A stretch of 5,106 bases of DNA from NCBI GenBank assembly GCA_902373595.1, contig CABKMX010000084.1, forward strand, positions 1-5,106, written 5' to 3'. The notes beneath the pieces were generated by a model. The model made no database searches. It was given only the letters and a program-made list of their open reading frames with translations, and was not told the origin of the DNA. Positions 1 through 5,106 of this stretch are shown in pieces. Position 1 is the stretch's first letter. Every line of letters begins with the position of its first letter. This DNA is from an uncultured Christensenellaceae bacterium. GTDB lineage: Bacteria; Bacillota; Clostridia; Christensenellales; UBA3700. A program made the translations under genes and the position numbers.

Positions 1-384
1 GGGCTGTGGGAGAATACCGCCGTTCGCGACGTCAACACCGTGTTCGACTTCTCCAACGCGCCGTACAGCAACCTCGTCGTCGGCGAGGTCATCGCGCGCC
101 AGGGCAGGTGGTGGAGCTATCTGCCGCACTCGCATCCGCAGCCCGAGGTCTATTACTACAAGATGCCGGCGGCGGAGGCGTTCGGCGCGTGCTTCATCGG
201 CGAGGACGAGCCGCACACCGTCAAAGACGGCAGCGTGGGCTGCTTCCCCGGCGGCAAGACGCACGTCCAAGTCACCGCGCCCGGATATGAGATGTATTGC
301 TGCTGGATGATCAGGCACTTGCCCGGCAACCCCTGGGACAAGACGCGCATCGTCGACCCGCGTTTCGCGCATTGGGAGAAATAA
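1..384 (+). CDS. iolB: 5-deoxy-glucuronate isomerase, C-terminal part (5' end cut by window)
   Basis: The frame is open from base 1 to the TAA at 382-384, giving the last 127 residues; the family is usually about 270 residues, so roughly the N-terminal half lies upstream. IolB isomerises 5-deoxy-D-glucuronate to 2-deoxy-5-keto-D-gluconate in the cytoplasmic inositol pathway. The visible piece is the C-terminal cupin domain: it opens with the family-typical VFDFSNAPYSNLVVGEV stretch, followed by the metal-site segment PHSHPQPEVYYY (His codons at 127 and 133, Glu codon at 145), a further His at 262 (KTHVQ) and the closing family signature WMIRHLPGNPW. HxH plus Glu plus a distal His is the expected cupin metal set. 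It sits directly before iolD, which makes its substrate, with a 34-nt gap. No damage is seen in the visible part. The identification is firm; the start and N-terminal domain cannot be judged. Confidence 0.95.
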   Translation, partial: GLWENTAVRDVNTVFDFSNAPYSNLVVGEVIARQGRWWSYLPHSHPQPEVYYYKMPAAEAFGACFIGEDEPHTVKDGSVGCFPGGKTHVQVTAPGYEMYCCWMIRHLPGNPWDKTRIVDPRFAHWEK

Positions 385-385
385 C

Positions 386-399
386 CCGATACATATCGG
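386..399. repeat. short perfect inverted repeat between iolB and iolD
   Basis: CCGATA, a 2-nt spacer (CA), then TATCGG. The arms are perfect 6-bp reverse complements just after the iolB stop and 19 nt before the iolD ATG. As RNA it would form a 5-bp CCGAT/ATCGG stem with an ACAT loop, too weak and without a U-run to be an intrinsic terminator. The right arm can also pair with CCGA at 406-409 (see findings). As DNA it could be a small operator half-site pair. The repeat is directly visible; any function is inference. Confidence 0.4.
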
Positions 400-407
400 C
401 AAAAACC

Positions 408-414
408 GAGAGGG
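408..414 (+). promoter_or_regulatory. ribosome binding site of iolD
   Basis: GAGAGGG lies 4 nt before the ATG at 419 and is purine-rich with a usable anti-SD match (GAG/AGG). It supports ATG 419 as the start and overlaps the downstream strand of a possible small hairpin (396-399 with 406-409). Confidence 0.6.
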
Positions 415-418
415 AAAT

Positions 419-2341
419 ATGAAGAAAACCATCAAGATCACGGTAGGAGAGGCTGTCGTCCGCTTTTTGGACGCGCAATACGTCTCCTTTGACGGAGTCG
501 AAAACAAACTCGTGGACGGAGTGTTCACCATCTTCGGGCACGGCTGCGTGCTGGGCGTCGGCGAGGCGCTGTCGATGGCGGAGCACTCGATCAAGGTCTA
601 TCAGGGCAAGAACGAGCAGGGCATGGCGCAGGTCGCGACGTCGTTCGCAAAACAATGCAACCGCCGCAAGATCATGCCGTGCTTTTCGTCGATAGGCCCC
701 GGCGCGGCGAATATGGTCACCGCCGCGGGCACGGCGACCGCGAACAACATCCCGCTGCTGCTGTTCATGGGCGACGCGTTTGCGACGCGTCAGCCCGACC
801 CGGTTCTCCAACAGATCGAGCATCAATACGACCCGTCCGTCACGACCAACGACGCGTTCAAAGCGGTGACGCGCTACTTCGACCGCATCTCGCGCCCCGA
901 GATGCTGATGCCGTCCCTTCGCAACGCGATCAGAGTGCTTCTCGACCCGGCGCATACCGGCGCGGTCGCGATCGCGCTGCCGCAGGACGTGCAGGGCGAG
1001 GTCTATGACTTCCCGGTCGACTTCTTCGCGAAGAAGGTGACCCCGATCGTCCGTCCCGTCGCCCCCGACGAACAGCTCAAAGCGGTCGCGGCGGCGATCC
1101 GCAAGAGCAAAAAGCCGCTGCTCATCGTCGGCGGCGGAGTCAAGTACAGCGAGGCGGGCGAAGTCGTCGCGGCGTTCTGCGAAAAGTACGGCATCCCGTT
1201 CTGCGAAACTCAAGCCGGCAAGACGGCGATCGCGTCGTCTCACCCCCTCAACCTCGGCGGTTTGGGCGTGACCGGCAACAGCGCTGCGAATACGATCGCC
1301 GAAAACGCCGACCTCATCATAGGCGTCGGCACGAGGTTCACCGACTTTACGACCGCGTCAAAGTCGCTGTTCGCCGATACCAAGGTCGTGACGATCAACG
1401 CGTCCGACTTCCATGCGTCCAAGCTGGACGCCGTCAAGGCGGTTGGCGACGCCAAGGCGACCGTCGCGGCTTTGGACAGACATTTGAGCAGATATCACGC
1501 CAAATACGACGGCGAGATCGCCGCAGCAAAGGACGCGTGGCGCAAGGAGTACGACCGTCTCGCCGCCGCGGAGATAGGCGACGGCTACGTCCCCGAGATA
1601 GACAGCCGCATGCCCGACGCGGTCGACGCGTTCGTCAGGGCGCACGGCGGCGCGATGACGCAGACGCAGGCGATCGCGGTCGTCCGCGAACATATCGCCC
1701 CCGACGCGATCGTCGTCGGTTCCGCCGGTTCGCTGCCCGGAGATCTGCAACGCATGTGGACGAGCGACGTCCGCGACAGCTACAACATGGAGTACGGCTA
1801 CTCGTGCATGGGCTACGAGATCGCAGGCTGCCTCGGCAGCAAGATCGCCGAGCCCGACCGCGAATGCTATGCGATGTGCGGCGACGGCAGCTATTTGATG
1901 ATGCACACCGAGATGGTCACCGCGGTGCAGGAGGGGCTCAAGATCAATGTGCTGCTCTTTGACAACGCGTCGTTCGGGTGCATAAACAATCTGCAAATGG
2001 AGCAGGGCATCGACAGCCTTTGCACCGAGCTTCGCTACCGCGACGGCGACAAGCCGATACGCGAGGGAGAGTTCCTCAACATCGACTTCGCGATGAGCGC
2101 GAGGGCGTACGGCTTCAAGGGCTACACCGTCCGCAGCGCGGACGAGCTCGCCGCCGCGCTCGAGGACGCCAAAAAGCAGACCGTCTCCACATTGATCGAC
2201 ATCAAGGTCGCGCCCAAGTCGATGACGCACGGCTACGGCGGATGGTGGAACGTCGGCGTCAGCAACGCGCCGCGCTGCGACAGGCAGAAAAAGGCGCTCG
2301 AAAACAAGAAAAAGATGCTCGCCAAGGCGAGGAAATATTGA
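419..2341 (+). CDS. iolD: 3D-(3,5/4)-trihydroxycyclohexane-1,2-dione acylhydrolase (ThDP-dependent)
   Basis: The 640-residue protein is the usual full length for IolD. It hydrolytically opens the cyclohexanedione made by IolE to 5-deoxy-glucuronate (EC 3.7.1.22) and belongs to the acetolactate synthase-like thiamine-diphosphate family. The N-terminal PYR domain (about 1-195) carries the expected cofactor-activating Glu at residue 66 in GKNEQGMAQVA, then SSIGPGAANMVTAA and the IolD-typical FATRQPDPVLQQIEH. A central domain (about 215-355) contains LLIVGGGVKYS and LIIGVGTRFTD. The C-terminal PP domain has the ThDP/Mg motif from G488-D489-G490 to D515-N516, with the usual spacing. ATG 419 has an SD just upstream and the N-terminus resembles the family start. 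The stop is TGA at 2339-2341. No frameshift or missing catalytic residue is seen. It is probably cotranscribed with iolB and iolE. Confidence 0.97.
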   Translation: MKKTIKITVGEAVVRFLDAQYVSFDGVENKLVDGVFTIFGHGCVLGVGEALSMAEHSIKVYQGKNEQGMAQVATSFAKQCNRRKIMPCFSSIGPGAANMVTAAGTATANNIPLLLFMGDAFATRQPDPVLQQIEHQYDPSVTTNDAFKAVTRYFDRISRPEMLMPSLRNAIRVLLDPAHTGAVAIALPQDVQGEVYDFPVDFFAKKVTPIVRPVAPDEQLKAVAAAIRKSKKPLLIVGGGVKYSEAGEVVAAFCEKYGIPFCETQAGKTAIASSHPLNLGGLGVTGNSAANTIAENADLIIGVGTRFTDFTTASKSLFADTKVVTINASDFHASKLDAVKAVGDAKATVAALDRHLSRYHAKYDGEIAAAKDAWRKEYDRLAAAEIGDGYVPEIDSRMPDAVDAFVRAHGGAMTQTQAIAVVREHIAPDAIVVGSAGSLPGDLQRMWTSDVRDSYNMEYGYSCMGYEIAGCLGSKIAEPDRECYAMCGDGSYLMMHTEMVTAVQEGLKINVLLFDNASFGCINNLQMEQGIDSLCTELRYRDGDKPIREGEFLNIDFAMSARAYGFKGYTVRSADELAAALEDAKKQTVSTLIDIKVAPKSMTHGYGGWWNVGVSNAPRCDRQKKALENKKKMLAKARKY

Positions 2342-2343
2342 GG
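2340..2343 (+). promoter_or_regulatory. Shine-Dalgarno for iolE overlapping the iolD stop codon
   Basis: GAGG starts inside the iolD TGA stop (2339-2341) and lies 6 nt before ATG 2350. Ribosomes finishing iolD would therefore cover the iolE initiation region, consistent with translational coupling. A second GAGG at 2329-2332 sits 5 nt before an in-frame TTG at 2338, so the start is not completely settled. Confidence 0.6.
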
Positions 2344-2349
2344 CGTTTT

Positions 2350-3243
2350 ATGGACGGTAAAAAAGTCAAACTTGCGATCGCTCCGATCGCGTGGACAAAC
2401 GACGACATGCCCGACCTCGGCGCGGAGAATACCTTCGCGCAATGCGTGAGCGAGATGGCTCTTTCCGGGTTCAAGGGCTGCGAAGTCGGCAACAAGTACC
2501 CCAAAGACCCCGTCGTGCTCAAACGCGCGCTGGACATGAGGGGATTGAAGATCTGCAATCAATGGTTCTCCTCGTTCGTGCTCACGCAGCCGATGGAAGA
2601 GGTCGAAAAGGCGTTTGTCGCGCAATGCGAGTTCCTGCGCGCGATGGGCGCGGACTGCATCGGCGCGTCCGAACAGAGTTACAGCATCCAAGGCAAAAAA
2701 GACGTGCCCGTGTTCGGGAACAAATACATTATGAACGACGACGAGTGGAAAAAGTTCGCCGACGGGATGAACAGATTGGGCGCGATCGCGAAGAGCATGG
2801 GGCTCAAACTCGTCTATCACCACCACATGGGCACGGTCGTGCAGACCGCCGAGGAAGTGGACAGGATGATGGAGATGACCGACCCCGAGGTGTTCGGCTT
2901 GCTGTTCGATTCGGGGCACCTCGCCTATTGCGGCGAAGATCCGCTCGCGGTGCTCAAAAAGCATGTGAAGCGCGTAAGGCACGTCCACCTCAAGGACATC
3001 CGTCCGGACGTCGTCGCCGAGGTCAAAGCGAAGGGCAAGTCCTTCTTGGACGGCGTGCGCATGGGCGCGTTCACCGTCCCCGGAGACGGAGCGATAGACT
3101 TTGCGCCGATATTCGCCGAGCTGGACAAGGTCGGCTACGAGGGCTGGATGGTCGTCGAGGCGGAGCAGGACCCCGCCAAGGCGGATCCGCTCGAATACGC
3201 TCTCAAAGCGAGGGCTTACATCAGAGACAAAGCGGGCATTTGA
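2350..3243 (+). CDS. iolE: myo-inosose-2 dehydratase
   Basis: The 297-residue protein matches the usual IolE length. It removes water from scyllo-inosose (2-keto-myo-inositol) to give 3D-trihydroxycyclohexane-1,2-dione (EC 4.2.1.44), a metal-dependent reaction on a TIM-barrel of the xylose isomerase-like/AP-endonuclease-2 superfamily. Recognisable family segments are IAPIAWTNDDMPDLG near the N-terminus (10-24), CEVGNKYPKDP (44-54), GASEQSYSIQG (105-115), LVYHHHMGTVVQT (154-166), LLFDSGHLAYCGEDP (184-198), HVHLKDIRPDV (211-221) and GYEGWMVVEAEQDP (262-275). Probable metal or catalytic groups are among E108, H157-H159, D187, H190, H213 and E270; their exact roles are inferred from the fold. ATG 2350 is chosen because the IAPIAWTNDD segment follows at the usual distance and GAGG is 6 nt upstream. 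It lies 8 nt after iolD, whose enzyme uses its product. Confidence 0.97.
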   Translation: MDGKKVKLAIAPIAWTNDDMPDLGAENTFAQCVSEMALSGFKGCEVGNKYPKDPVVLKRALDMRGLKICNQWFSSFVLTQPMEEVEKAFVAQCEFLRAMGADCIGASEQSYSIQGKKDVPVFGNKYIMNDDEWKKFADGMNRLGAIAKSMGLKLVYHHHMGTVVQTAEEVDRMMEMTDPEVFGLLFDSGHLAYCGEDPLAVLKKHVKRVRHVHLKDIRPDVVAEVKAKGKSFLDGVRMGAFTVPGDGAIDFAPIFAELDKVGYEGWMVVEAEQDPAKADPLEYALKARAYIRDKAGI

Positions 3244-3248
3244 CCGCA

Positions 3249-3254
3249 AAGGAG
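3249..3254 (+). promoter_or_regulatory. ribosome binding site of iolA
   Basis: AAGGAG, a near-ideal SD, lies 7 nt before ATG 3262, inside the 18-nt gap after iolE. It fixes the iolA start. Confidence 0.75.
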
Positions 3255-3261
3255 AAGAAAT

Positions 3262-4770
3262 ATGGCAATCAAGACGTTGGGATATTTTACCAATAATCAA
3301 TTCGTTCAGTCCAAGACGGACAAGTACTATCCGGTGTTCAATCCGTCCACCGGCGAACAGATCGCGCAAATGCCGCGCTGCACGACCGACGAGATCGCCA
3401 AGGTCATCGACAACGCCCACGAGGCGTACAAGAAGTGGTCGAGAGTGCCCGTGCTCAAAAGAGTGCAGATCCTCTACCGCCTGCGTGCGCTCCTCGACGA
3501 GCATATGGACGAGCTGACCGAGCTGTGCGCGACCGAACACGGCAAAAATTGGGACGAGAGCAAGGGCGACATCCTCAAGGCGAAAGAGGGCACCGAACTC
3601 GCGTGTTCTATGCCGTCGCTGCTCCAAGGCGAGAGTCTGATGGACGCGTCGAGCGGCTATGACACCGTGCTCTACCGCGAGTCGATGGGCGTGTTCGCCG
3701 GCATCGCGCCGTTCAACTTCCCGGCGATGATCCCGATGGGTTGGATGACCCCGGTCTGCATCGCTTGCGGCAACGCAATCGTCCTCAAAGTCGCCGGCGC
3801 GACCCCGATGACCTCGCTGCGCATCGCCGAGCTGTACCGCGAAGCCGGTCTTCCCGACGGCGTGCTCAACATCGTCAGCTGCGACCGCAACGACACACAA
3901 GAGTTGATCAGCAACGACAAGATCGTCGGCATCACCTTTGTCGGTTCGACCAAGGTCGGCAGATATATCTATGAGACCGCCGCAAAGTACGGCAAGAGAG
4001 TGCAGTGCCTGTGCGAGGCGAAAAACCACGCGCTCGTGCTCAACGACGCCGCGCTCGACCGCACCGCGGCAGGCATCGTCAACGCGACCTACGGCTGCGC
4101 CGGCGAGAGATGTATGGCTCTGCCCGTCGTCGTCGCCCAAGAGGGCATCGCCGACGCGCTCGTCGCCAAGATCAAGGAACTTGCGCAGGGCATCAAGGTC
4201 GGTCCCGCCTACGACAAGACGACCAAGCTCGGCCCCGTCTACAGCAAAGAGCATAAGGAAAGCGTCTCGGCGTGGATACAAAAGGGCATCGACGAGGGCG
4301 CGACGCTCGTGCTCGACGGCAGAAATACCGTCGTCAAAGGCTATGAGAACGGCTTCTACCTCGGACCCACGATCCTCGACAACGTCACCCCCGAGATGAC
4401 CGTCGGTCAGCGCGAGATCTTCGGACCCGTCCTCTGCATCAAGCGCGTCAAGACCTTCGAGGAGGGACTTGCGGTCATGAACGCCAACCCGTTCGCGAAC
4501 GGCTCGGTCATCTATACCCAAAACGGCTATTATGCGCGCGAGTTCGTCCGCAACACCGACGGCGGTATGGTCGGCGTCAACGTCGGCATCCCGGTGCCGG
4601 TAGGCGTGTTCTCGTTCACGGGGCACAAGCACTCCTTCTTCGGCGACCTGCATTGCCTCGGCAGAGACAGCTTCAAGTTCTTCACCGACAGCAAGACGGT
4701 CACCACTCATTGGTTCGACGAGCATGAGGCAAAGTCGACCCACGTCACCACCTGGGACGGCACGATCTGA
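3262..4770 (+). CDS. iolA: CoA-acylating malonate/methylmalonate-semialdehyde dehydrogenase
   Basis: The 502-residue protein is an aldehyde dehydrogenase of the MmsA/IolA family, which oxidises malonate semialdehyde (or methylmalonate semialdehyde) with NAD+ and CoA to acetyl-CoA (or propionyl-CoA) and CO2, the last step of inositol breakdown. Visible in order are APFNFPAMIPMG (149-160), the cofactor-binding stretch around K176, FVGSTKVGRYIYE (226-238), KRVQCLCEAKNH (245-256), the active-site loop YGCAGERCMA with nucleophile C284 and the substrate-binding Arg R283, EIFGPVL (385-391) and the family C-terminal GVNVGIPVPVGVFSFTGHK. As in other MMSDHs, the general-base Glu of ordinary ALDHs is absent (L250 by alignment). 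Unusual points are Lys106 where textbook members have a substrate-binding Arg, VAGA instead of PSER after K176, and CEAKN instead of GGAKN. It may be a distinct subgroup; the operon context strongly supports the malonate-semialdehyde role. Confidence 0.93.
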   Translation: MAIKTLGYFTNNQFVQSKTDKYYPVFNPSTGEQIAQMPRCTTDEIAKVIDNAHEAYKKWSRVPVLKRVQILYRLRALLDEHMDELTELCATEHGKNWDESKGDILKAKEGTELACSMPSLLQGESLMDASSGYDTVLYRESMGVFAGIAPFNFPAMIPMGWMTPVCIACGNAIVLKVAGATPMTSLRIAELYREAGLPDGVLNIVSCDRNDTQELISNDKIVGITFVGSTKVGRYIYETAAKYGKRVQCLCEAKNHALVLNDAALDRTAAGIVNATYGCAGERCMALPVVVAQEGIADALVAKIKELAQGIKVGPAYDKTTKLGPVYSKEHKESVSAWIQKGIDEGATLVLDGRNTVVKGYENGFYLGPTILDNVTPEMTVGQREIFGPVLCIKRVKTFEEGLAVMNANPFANGSVIYTQNGYYAREFVRNTDGGMVGVNVGIPVPVGVFSFTGHKHSFFGDLHCLGRDSFKFFTDSKTVTTHWFDEHEAKSTHVTTWDGTI

Positions 4771-4775
4771 GGAGG
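4769..4775 (+). promoter_or_regulatory. strong Shine-Dalgarno for iolG overlapping the iolA stop codon
   Basis: GAGGAGG begins in the iolA TGA (4768-4770) and ends 6 nt before ATG 4782. It is the best SD in the window, fixes the iolG start, and suggests coupled and efficient translation of the first pathway enzyme. Confidence 0.8.
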
Positions 4776-4781
4776 CGCGCT

Positions 4782-5106
4782 ATGTTGAGACTCGGTATCA
4801 TCGGCGCAGGCAGGATCGGCAAGGTCCATTGCGAATCGATAGGAAGATATGTCAAAGACGCGGTCGTCGCGTGCGTCGCCGACCCGTTCATGAATGCCGA
4901 GACGGAGAAGACCGTCAAGGCTTTGGGCGCCGAAAAAGTCACCAAGGATTACAGAGAAATACTCGCCGACAAGAGCATCGACGCGGTGCTTATATGCTCG
5001 TCTACAGACACCCACGCCAAAATTTCGATCGAGGCGATCGAGGCGGGCAAGCACGTCTTTTGCGAAAAACCCGTCGACCACGACGTCGACAAGATCCTCG
5101 AAGTCA
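4782..5106 (+). CDS. iolG: myo-inositol 2-dehydrogenase-type Gfo/Idh/MocA oxidoreductase, N-terminal part (3' end cut by window)
   Basis: The frame is open from ATG 4782 to the window end, giving 108 residues; the family is about 330-350 residues, so only the Rossmann domain is visible. IolG oxidises myo-inositol to scyllo-inosose (EC 1.1.1.18), the first pathway step. The start LGIIGAGRIGKVH carries the GxGxxG dinucleotide motif (G8-A-G10-R-I-G13). An acidic residue at the end of the second strand (D34 in CVADP) indicates NAD+ rather than NADP+ preference. STDTHAKI (74-81) and CEKPVDHD (94-101) are typical, with K96 of the EKP motif the expected catalytic lysine. The downstream Asp/His catalytic residues are outside the window. 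The superfamily is certain; the inositol substrate is inferred from the iol context, and a scyllo-inositol dehydrogenase (IolX/IolW-like) or another paralogue cannot be excluded. The gap after iolA is 11 nt. Confidence 0.87.
   Translation, partial: MLRLGIIGAGRIGKVHCESIGRYVKDAVVACVADPFMNAETEKTVKALGAEKVTKDYREILADKSIDAVLICSSTDTHAKISIEAIEAGKHVFCEKPVDHDVDKILEV

Noticed and set aside
386..409. Possible intrinsic terminator after iolB
   Set aside because: The stems are only 4-6 bp and no U-tract follows, so it does not look like a terminator.
385..418. Internal promoter before iolD
   Set aside because: The 34-nt gap is too short for clear -35/-10 boxes and none is recognisable; an element reaching into iolB cannot be excluded.
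311..1243. 310-codon minus-strand open frame spanning the iolB-iolD junction
   Set aside because: It has an Arg/Asp-rich shadow composition and is antisense to two clear genes.
1358..2230. 290-codon minus-strand open frame opposite iolD
   Set aside because: It is a low-complexity Ala/Val/Arg/Asp shadow of iolD with no family resemblance or supporting start context.
1978..2349. In-frame open extension upstream of iolE inside iolD
   Set aside because: The frame is open by chance; its translation is Arg-rich, while IolE homology begins right after ATG 2350.
2391..3296. 301-codon plus-strand frame overlapping iolE
   Set aside because: This is the alternative frame of iolE, extremely Arg-rich, with no SD and no domain.
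2233..4743. 836-codon open frame on the minus strand
   Set aside because: It lies antisense to the well-conserved iolE and iolA and is a by-product of their GC-rich codon bias. The translation is rich in Arg, Asp, His and Val without recognisable domains.

Overview
The window is an interior slice of a myo-inositol catabolism (iol) operon. All five genes lie on the + strand, tightly packed, and both ends of the window cut through a gene. The order is: 3' part of iolB (5-deoxy-glucuronate isomerase), complete iolD (trihydroxycyclohexane-1,2-dione acylhydrolase, ThDP-dependent), complete iolE (inosose dehydratase), complete iolA/mmsA (CoA-acylating malonate/methylmalonate-semialdehyde dehydrogenase), and the 5' part of an iolG-type NAD-dependent inositol 2-dehydrogenase. 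The gaps between genes are 34, 8, 18 and 11 nt. No promoter, terminator, RNA gene, mobile element or CRISPR array is visible, and no non-coding stretch exceeds 34 nt.

Together the genes encode most of the classical Bacillus-type pathway. IolG oxidises myo-inositol to scyllo-inosose, IolE dehydrates it, IolD hydrolytically opens the ring to 5-deoxy-glucuronate, and IolB isomerises that to 2-deoxy-5-keto-gluconate. After phosphorylation (IolC) and aldol cleavage (IolJ), neither encoded here, IolA converts the malonate semialdehyde to acetyl-CoA and CO2. Apart from iolA, the genes run in reverse of pathway order (B, D, E, then G).

The DNA is GC-rich (roughly 60% by eye), with heavy use of GCG, GAC, ATC and GTC codons, Shine-Dalgarno-led genes and ordinary TAA/TGA stops. 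Protein character and gene content fit a Firmicutes/Clostridia-like bacterium, perhaps an uncultured gut lineage, but this is an inference and not a firm assignment.

This is mainly a known pathway and I see no new system. The points most worth a second look are: (1) IolA departs from the textbook MMSDH active site at several positions (Lys for the substrate-binding Arg, loss of the ribose-binding Glu, and a Cys/Glu-containing CEAKN motif); (2) a small inverted repeat between iolB and iolD has an arm that can form an alternative hairpin next to the iolD ribosome binding site; (3) stop codons are embedded in Shine-Dalgarno sequences at two junctions, and iolE has an ambiguous start.
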